A stretch of DNA of 6,814 nucleotides from Chloroflexota bacterium. GTDB taxonomy: Bacteria > Chloroflexota > Anaerolineae > Caldilineales > Caldilineaceae. Each line of letters begins with the position of its first letter. Position 1 is the first letter of the stretch. The position numbers and the translations under genes are program-made. The notes under the pieces are model-generated. The model was not told where the DNA came from. It saw only the letters and a program-made list of their open reading frames with translations, and did no database searches. Location of the stretch: the NCBI GenBank assembly GCA_018969295.1, contig JAGWYN010000093.1, forward strand, positions 1 to 6,814. The letters run 5' to 3'. Positions 1 through 6,814 of the stretch are shown one piece after another.

Positions 1-576
1 AAGAGTCGTGATGGCCAACAGCCGATCGGTTCTTTCAATCCCTGGACTTTTCTGCATGCTGCAAAGAAAATTGGTCAAGGCTCCATGAGGAACCATCACT
101 CCCTTGGGTCTCCCCGTCGAACCGGAGGTGTAAAGCACATAGGCTAAATGGTGGGGCTGCACGGGGCTGTGCAGGTTGCTCGTGGGGTTCAGCGCCACAG
201 CCGGCCACTCCCGGTCCAGACAGAGCAGCTGCGTCTCTGCCAACGGCAGGACTCCGAGCAGCGACGCCTGGGTCAGCAGCACGGATACTGCTGCGTCTTC
301 CAGCATGAAGGCCAGCCGCTCCGCCGGGTACGTTGGGTCGAGGGGCACATAGGCGCTGCCCGCCTTGAGGATCCCGAGCAGTCCCACCACCATCTCCAGC
401 GAGCGTTCCACGCAGAGCCCTACCAGCACGTCCGGCCCCACCCCCAGCCCCTGGAGCGTGTGCGCCAGCTGGTTGGCCCGGGCGTTGAGCTCGGCGTAGG
501 TCAGCTGCGTCCCCTCGAAGACCACAGCGACCGCGTCGGGCGTGCGGGCCACCTGCTCCTCAAAGAGCGTGTGGAT
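1..576 (-). other. Adenylation (A) domain, N-terminal part only
   Basis: It begins at IHTLFEEQVARTPDAVAV (residue about 2080) after the linker LPLLTAAERHQLLVEWNET. Visible motifs are A1-region LTYAELNARANQLA, A2 LKAGSAYVPLDPTYPAERL (split near 360), LAYVLYTSGSTGRPKGVMV (core A3, near 91-147), and the beginning of the stretch before A4, TDRLLAITTL, where the window ends. By family knowledge it activates an amino acid as an aminoacyl-AMP and loads it on a following carrier protein. The residues that set amino-acid choice lie between A4 and A5 and are not in the window, so no substrate can be given. The DNA between about 130 and 715 is strikingly G+C-rich (421-480: 45 of 60), and drops again at the A3 motif (1-60: 30 of 60). 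Confidence 0.95.
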
Positions 577-3500
577 GCACTGCTCCTGCCCAAAATCAGC
601 GGCGGTCTCGTTCCACTCGACGAGCAGCTGGTGGCGTTCTGCCGCGGTCAGCAGCGGCAGTGCTGCCAGAGGAGTCGCCAGCCTGTCGGGCTCGTCGGCG
701 ACAAGGGCGGAGAGCAAAACACAAAAACGGTCCGTCATTCGCTCCAGAGTTTCAGGAAGTAGAATATCTGCATTGCCGTGCAGATATCCAGTCAGCTGTC
801 CCCCTCCCACATCGAACAGCTCCAGCGCAATGTCGGTCTGTCCTGCCCCCAACGGCATTGGAATCGAAGCAATCTGGAGCCCTGTGCCAGCCAGAGCAGA
901 GAAAGGATCTGCAAAGGCCGCACGAGATTGTTGCAGAACAAAACTGCTTTGATAGACCGGCGAGCGGCTCAGATCACGGGGCGGATTCAGCGCTTCGACA
1001 AGGCGTGCAAACGGATAATCCTGATGTTCCAGCGCACCCAGCAGACCTGTTCTGACCTGCTCAAGCAAGTTTTGAAACAGCATGCTGTCGTCGCACTCTG
1101 TGCGCAGGATGACTGGGGAGACAAAATAGCCGACCACCGTGCTGAATTCGGGCCGTGTACGCCCTGCTGTAATCAATCCGGTGAGCAATATCGACTGGCC
1201 TGTATGTCGGTACAAAAAGAGCTGATAGGCGGCCAGAAGCAGGGCATAGAGCGTACACCCCTGTCTGCGGGCCAGTGCGCGCAGCTCTGCGGTCAAGGCA
1301 GGAGAAATTTGAATCGGATGGCTGATGCCAGAGAGCGACTGGTGCGCAGGCCGCACTCGGTCGACAGGCAGCTGCAGTACCGGCAGCTCTCCTTGCAGCT
1401 GTTCCTTCCAATACCCCCACAACCGTTCTTCTTCAGCAGCCAGCAGCTGCTGCTGCCAGCGCACATAGTCTCCATAGGTGCTCTGCAGCAAAGGCAGATC
1501 GGCTGATACCCCAGACCAGAGACTGGTGTACACCGTGAAGAGTTCTTTCAACAGCTGCTCGACTGACCAGCCATCTACCACCAGATGGTGCATGCACAGC
1601 ATCATGGTCGTGTGTGTTGCGCCATGACAAAAGAGGGTCGTGCGGAAGAGTGGACCGACGGCCAGGTCGTATGGCTGCACGTGTCGTGCCTGAATCTGCT
1701 CCTGCAAGCTCTCCTCTGGCCAGCCAGCCGCATCGACCATCTCGAACCAGGCAGGCTGATAGCCGTCTACTGCCTGACAGAGCTCCTGCTGATGCAGGAC
1801 GAAGCGAGTTCGCAGCGCTGAATGGCGATCGATCAGCAGTTGAACAGCGCTGCGCAACACTTCTACGTCCAGTTCCCCATCCAGACGATAGACCGCAGCA
1901 ACATGATAAGCGCTGCTGTCAGGTACCAGCTGATAGATCGACCAGAGCCCTTGCTGTCCGTAGGAGAGTGGATAGCGCTCTGACGGCTCTGAGCGATGTG
2001 TGTTCGGCGTGTCCAGGGGTGCAGGGACGGCATAACGAGCCAGCTCATCCAGATCGTTCGGACCTTCAGCGGCGTCGCTATGTCTCTGCAGTTGTACACC
2101 CGATGCGTCGGTGAACATCTGTTCGACCAGGGTTTTTGCTACAGATGAAACCGTTCCCCCTTCCAAAAAGTCAGTAAGAGGAACTGTCAACGCAAATGTC
2201 TGGATGATCCAGTTGCGCAGTTCAACAGCCATCAACGAATCCAGCCCAAACACCAGCAAACTCTGTTCGGGTTCGATCTGTTCTGGGCGGCTCATCCCCA
2301 TGCAGCGTGCAGCCGCCTGCTGCAACATGCGGGTCATCCACCCGACACGCTGGTTCGGTGCGAGGGCATCCAGTTCCTGGGCAAGGTTGTTCGTCGCTTG
2401 ACCTGCTGCGGACAGCACTCGCAAAGACGCCAGGAAGGGTGAGCCCCGACGTGCTGCAGCCGGTGCCTCCCACTCCACCTGCATCACTGCCAGGGTGCCA
2501 GAGGCGCCCAGCGCCTTCTCCAGCGCCAGCAAGGCCAGCTCTCCTGCCAACTTGGGGAGAGTGCTGCGGACCGATGCAGCCAGGCCCTCCCCAGCCCAGG
2601 CTCCCCACTGGATGCTCAGCCCTGGCAGCCCCTGCTGGCGGCGCAGGCAGGCCAGCCCATCCAGGAAGGCGTTGGCTGCCGCATAGCTCCCCTGGCCAAA
2701 ATTGCCCAGCAAGGCAGCGGCCGAGGAGAAAAAGACCATCAGATCCAGTCCCTGGGCCAGCTCGTGCAGCAGCCAACCTCCCACGACCTTGGCCCGCAGC
2801 ACCCCTTCAAAGCGTTTCCAGCTCTGGTTGAGCAGGATGCCGTCGTCGAGCACGCCGGCGCAGTGGAAGACCCCCCGCAGCGGTGCCTGGCTGGTTTGGA
2901 GCTCGGCGAACAGACGGCGCATGCCGGCCTCATCGGCCACATCCAGCTCGGCGACCTGCACGGTCACCCCCGATGCGGCAAGCTGCTCCAGCACGCTGCG
3001 CTGCGCTGCCTGGGTGACCCCGCGACGCCCGGTCAGCACCAGGTGGGTCGCCCCTTGTTTTCCGAGCCAGGTCGCCACCTGCAGACCGAGCGCGCCCAGG
3101 CCGCCGGTGACCAGATAGCTGGCAGAGGGGTCGATGGAGGCTGGGCGGACGGGCTCGGGCTGGCCACGCACCAGACGCGCCACATGGCGCACACCGCGGC
3201 GGTAGGCGACCTGGCTCTCCTGGCCCGCCCGTTCTGCCAGCAGCTCTGCTGCCAGCAGCTGAGCGCCCGCTTCCGAGCTGCTCTCCAGATCCACCAGCCC
3301 ACCCCACAGGTCGCTGTGTTCGAGTGCGATCACGCGGCCCAGCCCCCAGAGCGCACTCTGCGCCGGATCGACAGGGTCGGCGGCGGAGATCGCCTGCGCC
3401 TGCTGTGTGACCACCCAGAGCCGGGGGCGCTTTTGCGGGCGATTGGCCAGAACCTGCAGCAGCGTGAGCAGGTCGCCCAGTCTGGCTTGCTGGCTCTGCA

Positions 3501-6500
3501 GCAGATTCGCTGCGCCGGCCGGCTGGTCGGTCCCTCCCAGGTAGAGGACCCCGCGCCAGCGGACGGAGTCGTCCTGCAAGCGGGAAAAGGCAGCGGCGGC
3601 AGAAAGCGCTTCGACCTGTTCGCCCCGCTGGATCAGCTGGGCAGCCAGCGCTGCGGCGCCGCCGACAATGAGCCAGCGTCCCTGTTCGCTGGAAGCGGGC
3701 GAGGCAGGCTGTGCTTCCCAGCGCACCTGATAGAGGAGTCCCCCCACCTGGGCAGCCAGCTGTTCGGCTTTTTCGGCCTTCTCCAGGGAAGCCAGCACCC
3801 TGACGGCTATCTCCTGTTCCGCCTGGGTCAAGGAGGTATGCTGCATCGCTTTCTGCATCAGCGCTTCCCAATTGTAACGCTGCGGCGTGGCTGCAAGCGG
3901 AGCAGCGTGTGGGCTGCGGAAAGCGGCTGGCTCCACCCAGTAGCGCTGCCGCTGGAAGGGGTAGGTGGGCAACGCGACCTTGCGCCGACTGTACCCGCGG
4001 TCGAAGCCTTCCCAGTCGATGGCAGCGCCCCGCACATAGAACTCGCCCAGGCTGCTCAGCAGCTGCTTCCAGTCACTTTGGCCAGGGCGAAGCGAGGGCA
4101 GAAAAGCCGTTCCCCCTGTCCCCTGATCACTGTTCCCCACTGCCTCCTGACCACCGACCACTGACCACCGACCACTGTTCTCCACTGCCATGCCCAGCAG
4201 CGTCGACTGGGGACCTACTTCCAGAAAAATGTCCGTGCCGGCTGCATGCAGGGTGGTGACCCCTTGTGCGAACTGCACCGTGTTGCGCAGGTGCGCACGC
4301 CAGTAGCCGGGCTGGGTCAGCTCTTCGGTGACCCAGCCGCCTGTCATGCTGGAAACGACCGGCAGCTTGGGGGCGGCCAGCAGGGTCGCACGCACGGCTT
4401 CCTCGAACGCGTCCAGCACCGGGTCGAGCATCGGGGAGTGGGCAGCCACAGGAATCGCCAGCCGTCGGGTCTTGAAGCCTGCGCTCTGCAGAGCCTGGGT
4501 GATGGCTGCCACCGAGGCACGTGCTCCCGAAACCACCACGCTGGCCGGGCCGTTGACGACCCCGATCGCTGCGTCTGGGTAGGGCTCGACAAAGGGGGCC
4601 GCCGCCTGGGCCGAGGCCATCACAGCCACCATCTCCCCTGCTGCCTGTTCCATCAGTTCCCCGCGCCGGGTCACCAGACGCAGCCCCTCTTCCAGACCGA
4701 GGACGCCTGCCACATAGGCTGCGGCAAAGTCGCCCAGGCTGTGCCCGAGCACGGCAGCCGGTCGGATCCCCCATGCCAGCCAGAGCTCCGCCAGCGCACA
4801 TTCCAGCGCATAATTGGCGGCCTGTCCGCAGGGGTGGGAGTTCATCAGGTCATAGGTCTGGCTGGCGGCTGCCTCGGCGTCCGGCGCTGTGTAGAGCAAT
4901 TCCACCAAGGAACGGCCGTAACAATCCCGGAAGGCCCGGTCGCAGCGGTCGAGGACAGAGCGGAACACGGGTTCTGTCTCGTAGAGCTCCCGCCCCATGC
5001 CGACGTACTGCGACCCCTGGCCGGTGAAAAGGAAGGCGATACGCGGCGCCTCTTGCTGTGCTGCGACAACACCTCGCTGTATTCCCGTTTCACCCGTGCC
5101 GGCTGCGACCAGTTTTTCACGCAATTCAGCGACCGACCCTGCCACGACATTCAGCCGGTGGCTGAAGTGGCTGCGCCCGACATGGCTCGTGTAGGTCAGA
5201 TCCCCCAGATCGAGATCGGGGTGTGCCTCCAGGAAGTCACAGTAGCTGCGCGCATACGCTGCCAGTGCCGCGTCGTCGCGTGCAGACAGAGTGAGCAGAT
5301 GCAGCGGACGCTCAGCAGCTGTGATGACAGCCTCTGGAGCGGGCGCCTCCTCGACCACGACATGCGCATTGGTACCGCTGAAGCCGAAGGAGCTGACCCC
5401 GCCGATCCGCCGTGCGGCGTTGGGGGCCCAGGGGGTTGCTGCGGTAGGGACACGCACCGGCAGCGACGCCCAGTCGATGTGCGGGTTGGGCTGCTGCAGG
5501 TGCAGGTGGGGGGGGATGAGCCCCTGCTGCAGCACCATCACCAGCTTCATCACTCCTGCCACCCCCGCTGCAAATTCCAGATGGCCGATGTTGGTCTTGA
5601 CCGACCCGACGTAGAGCGGGTCGCTCCGTTCGGCAAAGACCTTGCCCAATGCCCCCACCTCGATCGGGTCCCCCAGCGGCGTGCCGGTGCCATGCGCCTC
5701 GATGTAGCCGACCTCGGACGGCTGCACCCCGGCCTCGGCCAGCGCCCGGCGGATCACACGCTCCTGCGAGGGGCCGTTGGGCACGGTCAGCCCGCCGCTC
5801 GGACCATCCTGGTTGATGGCGCTGCCCCGAATCACCGCCAGAATGCGGTCGCCCTCTCGCTCGGCGTCGGCCAGCCGCTTGAGCACCAGGATGCCCACCC
5901 CCTCCCCACGCACATAGCCGTCGGCCGCAGCGTCGAAGGTCTTGCAGCGCCCCTCCTCTGAGAGCATGTTGCCGTTGGCAAACATCTCGGTAAAGTCTGC
6001 GTCCACAATCAGGTTCACACCGCCGGCAAGCGCCGCACGGCACTCCTGCAGCCGCAGGCTCTGGCAGGCCTGGTGGATGGCGGTCAGCGAGGAGGAGCAG
6101 GCAGTGTCCACCGCCACACTGGGCCCGGTCAGCCCAAACAGATAGGAGATGCGGCCCGCAGCGGTGCTCGGAACGTTGCCGGTCGCCATGTAGAGGTTGC
6201 GGTCCAGCCCGCTGGACTCCACCAGCTTCATGTAGCTGCTTATGCCCCCGCCGATGAAAACCCCCACCTCCTGGTTGAAGAGCGCTGCGGGCACGATCCC
6301 CGCATCCTCCAGCGCATGCCAGGCTGTCTCCAGCAGCAGGCGGTGCGCCGGGTCCATCACCACGACCTCGCGCGGGGAGAGGCCGAAGAAGGTCGGGTCG
6401 AATTCGTCCACCCGCTCCAGGAAGGCACCCCGCGGCGCCGAATGCCTGTCGGAGGATGGCAGGTCGCGCAGCCGCTGGTCGGAGAGCGCACGCACCCCGT

Positions 6501-6814
6501 CGAAACCGGCCAGCAGCTTCTCCCAGAAAGCCTCCGGCGTCTCCACCCCGCCCGGCAGCCGGCAGCCCATGCCGACGATCGCGATCCCCTCGTGCAGCCC
6601 CGCTGCGCGGGGCACGGGAGGCTGCTCACGCAGCTGCGCCGCAGGTGCGACATCCAGCCGCAGCAGGTCGAGCAGATAGGGAACCAGCAGCTCCAGGGTC
6701 GGGTAGTCGAAGAGCAGCGTGGCGTGCAGCGCGACGTCGAGCCCCTTCTGCAGCTTGTTGCGCAGCTCCACCGCCATCAGCGAATCCAGCCCCAGGTCAA
6801 AGAGACGGGCTCGC
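1..6814 (-). CDS. Hybrid type I PKS/NRPS megasynthase, internal fragment (both ends missing)
   Basis: One uninterrupted minus-strand frame (codons from 6813 down to 1, 2271 residues) contains ACP(partial)-KS-AT-KR-ACP-C-A(partial). I checked every triplet in this frame and found no stop. All catalytic motifs fall in it: DTACSSS, GHSLGD, TGGLGALG, two GLDSLMAVE carrier motifs, HHLVVDG and YTSGSTGRPKGV. By family knowledge this is a cytosolic assembly-line enzyme that makes a polyketide-peptide. The upstream ACP is PKS-type, so at least one further PKS module lies before it in the same polypeptide. A peptidyl carrier and perhaps a release domain must follow beyond position 1. The predicted step is one two-carbon extension, ketoreduction to a beta-hydroxyl, then amide bond formation with an unknown amino acid. 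Because neither start nor stop is in the window, ORF callers that need both will miss this gene and report only antisense shadows. The product is unknown and I do not recognise a named cluster. Confidence 0.97.
700..1974 (-). other. Condensation (C) domain accepting a polyketide donor
   Basis: Core motifs appear in order. C1 is YPLSYGQQGLW (residue about 1614) and C2 is RHSALRTRF. C3 is MHHLVVDGWSV, with the catalytic second His at 1585-1587 (residue 1743), Asp at 1573-1575 and Gly at 1570-1572. YGDYVRWQQ follows, then C4 VVGYFVSPVILR, C5 DYPFARLVEALNPPRDLSRSPVYQ, and C6/C7 around LPETLERMTDRF. HHxxxDG is intact, so catalysis is expected. By family knowledge the domain forms an amide between the acyl group on the upstream carrier and the aminoacyl group on the downstream carrier. 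Its place directly after a PKS ACP, and a C1 motif of the PLSYGQQ-LW kind, suggest a hybrid-type C domain. DNA here is clearly less G+C-rich than in the PKS half (for example 1201-1260: 32 of 60; 721-780: 28 of 60). Confidence 0.95.
1975..2109 (-). other. ACP-to-C interdomain linker
   Basis: About 45 residues rich in Asp, Glu, Pro, Ser and Thr (for example SDAAEGPNDLDEL and PAPLDTPNTHRSEPSE) join the PKS ACP to the NRPS condensation domain. No conserved motif or docking-domain coiled coil is visible. It is continuous in frame, so ketide transfer to the NRPS half happens within one polypeptide and needs no docking between subunits. Confidence 0.8.
2110..2400 (-). other. Acyl carrier protein 2
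   Basis: A complete PKS-type ACP of about 95 residues closes this module. It runs from LAQELDAL through QQAAARCMGM and the signature FGLDSLMAVELRN to FLEGGTVSSVAKTLVEQM. The phosphopantetheine serine is at 2236-2238 (residue 1526). It should carry the beta-hydroxyacyl intermediate and present it to the following condensation domain. Its 12-residue signature is identical to that of ACP1, but the codons differ in the third position toward A/T. Base composition drops sharply within this domain: 2281-2340 has 39 G+C of 60, 2221-2280 has 30 and 2161-2220 has 27. Confidence 0.95.
2212..2247 (+). repeat. ACP signature direct repeat, copy 2
   Basis: This is the second copy of the 36-base carrier signature (four mismatches to 6757-6792), encoding the same 12 residues in ACP2. 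It sits on the step in base composition between the G+C-rich PKS half and the less G+C-rich ACP-C segment. Confidence 0.85.
2440..3738 (-). other. Ketoreductase (KR) domain with structural subdomain, B-type
   Basis: The structural subdomain starts at LLYQVRWEAQP (residue about 1026) and includes WLIVGG and ALWGLGRVIALEH. The catalytic subdomain follows, with the NADPH-binding motif TGGLGALG (residue 1236, near 3087-3108). Active-site residues are all present: Lys in VLRAKVVG (2788-2790), Ser in FFSSAAALLG (around 2722-2727), Tyr in GQGSYAAAN (2683-2685) and Asn of the same motif (2671-2673). The motif HCAGVLDDG carries LDD at 2842-2850, the established marker of B-type ketoreductases. No A-type tryptophan is seen before the catalytic Tyr. 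The prediction is NADPH-dependent reduction of the beta-ketone to the D (3R-type) hydroxyl. The SIQWGAWAGEGLA stretch marks the end of the core. With no dehydratase in the module, the hydroxyl should be kept unless it is altered later. Confidence 0.95.
3739..4185 (-). other. Post-AT linker and KR-leading region, no dehydratase
   Basis: After the AT come a glycine/serine-rich stretch encoded by the heptamer array, then LPSLRPGQSDWKQLLSSLGEFYVRG (split here over 4020-4110) and the classic post-AT signature LPTYPFQRQRYWVE (ending near 3931, residue about 961). About 55 further residues (NWEALMQKAMQ, QAEQEIAVRVLASLEKAEK) reach the KR structural subdomain. There is no HxxxGxxxxP dehydratase motif, no methyltransferase glycine-rich motif and no room for either. 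The region between LLGM and LPSLRPG is longer and more glycine/serine-rich than in the related linkers I know, where a short GxxxLP-type stretch fills the space. Confidence 0.85.
4150..4177 (+). repeat. Heptanucleotide tandem array (ACCACCG/ACCACTG)x2 inside the post-AT linker
   Basis: Four adjacent heptamers read ACCACCG, ACCACTG, ACCACCG, ACCACTG, which is a perfect 14-base unit repeated twice. Degenerate heptamer-like units continue on the low-coordinate side to about 4112 (CCTCCTG, CCCACTG, ACTGTTC, CCTGATC, CCTGTCC). Such short tandem heptamers are known as STRR elements in filamentous cyanobacteria, mostly between genes. Here the array lies in the coding frame just after the AT and is read on the complement as the linker NSGRWSVVGG. 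Seven is not a multiple of three, so the peptide itself is not repetitive. The frame stays open on both sides. STRR identity is inferred from unit length and wording only. Confidence 0.75.
4186..5040 (-). other. Acyltransferase (AT) domain, complete, non-canonical specificity motifs
   Basis: It starts at IAFLFTGQGSQYVGMG (residue about 592) and ends at EVGPQSTLLGM (residue about 876), a normal AT length. The nucleophile serine in GHSLGD is at 4738-4740 (residue 692). The arginine that binds the extender carboxylate is in RRGELM (around 4663-4665). The catalytic histidine is in VAAHSPM at 4438-4440 (residue 792). By family knowledge it loads an acyl-CoA extender onto the second ACP. The position that reads HAFH in malonyl-specific and YASH in methylmalonyl-specific ATs reads VAAH here, so the usual rule gives no answer. 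Leu after GHS is more like malonyl types than the Gln of methylmalonyl types, a weak lean to malonyl. Before the GHSLG motif the usual QPALFALE stretch is replaced by GQAANYALE, preceded by LMNSHPC. Confidence 0.94.
5041..5345 (-). other. KS-AT interdomain linker
   Basis: About 100 residues join the KS to the AT. They contain the recognisable stretches LLTLSARDDAAL, LGDLTYTSHVGRSHFSHRL and VAGSVAELREKL. This is the structured KS-AT adaptor fold expected in cis-AT modular synthases, and its normal length argues that the module keeps its own integrated AT rather than using a free-standing one. The last 20 or so residues before the AT (around 5041-5100) are low in similarity to anything I recognise, as is usual there. 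Confidence 0.85.
5346..6591 (-). other. Ketosynthase (KS) domain, complete, active-site residues intact
   Basis: It begins at EGIAIVGMGCRLPGG (window residue about 75) and ends at GTNAHVVVEEAP, about 415 residues, the usual KS length. The catalytic cysteine in DTACSSSL is at 6097-6099 (residue 239). The two catalytic histidines are in EAHGTGT (5692-5694, residue 374) and KTNIGH (5581-5583, residue 411). The cysteine is present, so this is an elongating KS and not a decarboxylating KSQ loader. By family knowledge it takes the acyl chain from the preceding ACP onto cysteine and performs decarboxylative Claisen condensation with the extender on the following ACP. The usual DPQ(Q/H)R stretch reads DPAHR (around 6343-6354), a small deviation of unknown meaning. 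The wording of the C-terminal part (PPHLHLQQPNPHIDW) is of a kind common in cyanobacterial PKSs. Confidence 0.96.
6665..6814 (-). other. Acyl carrier protein 1, C-terminal part (end of upstream PKS module)
   Basis: The fragment opens a few residues before the carrier signature GLDSLMAVELRN. The serine that would carry the 4'-phosphopantetheine arm is at 6781-6783 (window residue 11). The following residues, with LLFDYPTLELL, match helices II-IV of a PKS ACP. A Pro/Ala-rich linker of roughly 25 residues leads to the next KS. LDSLMAVELRN is the PKS type of carrier motif rather than the GGHSL type usual for NRPS carriers, so the upstream module is inferred to be a PKS module. Its N-terminal helix lies outside the window. 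The signature is an almost exact DNA twin of the one in the second ACP. Confidence 0.93.
6757..6792 (+). repeat. ACP signature direct repeat, copy 1
   Basis: These 36 bases match 2212-2247 at 32 positions by my count, in the same orientation. They encode GLDSLMAVELRN of ACP1 on the complement. The likeness reflects homologous carrier domains, and such stretches can serve as sites for recombination between modules. Confidence 0.85.

Noticed and set aside
1500..2170. Apparent stop triplets (TGA, TAG, TAA) on the plus strand suggesting a broken gene
   Set aside because: They are stops only when read on the plus strand. In the minus-strand coding frame they are TCA, CTA and TTA sense codons.
2930..3871. 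Minus-strand open frame of 313 codons in another phase
   Set aside because: It overlaps the KR in a different frame and is Gly/Arg/Ala-rich with no motif. The KR frame holds the complete NADPH site and structural subdomain.
3735..3930. Possible dehydratase or methyltransferase between AT and KR
   Set aside because: Only about 65 residues separate the PFQRQRYW signature from the KR structural subdomain, and no HxxxGxxxxP or SAM-binding motif is present.
2764..4164. Long plus-strand open frame of 466 codons
   Set aside because: It lies antisense to the KR and post-AT linker, whose motifs are all intact on the minus strand. Its translation is rich in Gln, His, Arg and Gly with no recognisable domain, as expected for the complement of G+C-rich coding DNA.
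4112..4177. CRISPR array or protein-level repeat at the heptamer run
   Set aside because: Units are only 7 bases, adjacent and without spacers, and the encoded peptide is not repetitive.
4246..5961. Long plus-strand open frame of 571 codons
   Set aside because: It is antisense to KS and AT. The Cys/His/Arg-rich composition and lack of any family motif mark it as a shadow of strong codon bias on the other strand.

Overview
The whole window is the inside of one very large bacterial gene on the minus strand: a hybrid type I polyketide synthase / non-ribosomal peptide synthetase (PKS/NRPS). I translated the complement of positions 6813 down to 1 in a single frame. It runs 2271 codons with no stop and no frameshift, and recognisable domains follow one another in that frame from end to end. 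Both the start and the stop lie outside the window. There is no intergenic DNA, RNA gene, promoter or terminator here.

Layout in protein order (high to low coordinates): the C-terminal half of a PKS-type acyl carrier protein closing an upstream PKS module (6814 to about 6665); a ketosynthase (about 6591-5346); a KS-AT linker; an acyltransferase (about 5040-4186); a post-AT linker carrying a short heptanucleotide repeat array (4150-4177); a ketoreductase with its structural subdomain (about 3738-2440); a second PKS-type ACP (about 2400-2110); an NRPS condensation domain (about 1974-700); and the first part of an adenylation domain (576 to the window edge), cut after core motif A3.

How they work together: the ketosynthase takes the chain from the upstream ACP and condenses it with the extender unit loaded by the acyltransferase. 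The ketoreductase reduces the new beta-ketone, and no dehydratase or enoylreductase is visible, so a beta-hydroxyacyl chain should sit on the second ACP. The condensation domain then joins that acyl group to an amino acid activated by the adenylation domain. This is an in-cis ketide-to-peptide handover. The amino acid cannot be read because the A4-A5 specificity region is beyond position 1.

Organism: a secondary-metabolite producer. Domain wording (post-AT PFQRQRYW, the KS ending and C1 motif) resembles cyanobacterial megasynthases, and the heptamer array resembles the short tandem repeats of filamentous cyanobacteria. However, much of the window is richer in G+C than most cyanobacteria, so a Chloroflexota, myxobacterial or uncultured-symbiont source is equally open. 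The points most worth a second look are the repeat array inside the coding frame, a patchwork of base composition with steps at conserved motifs, and an acyltransferase with non-canonical substrate motifs.
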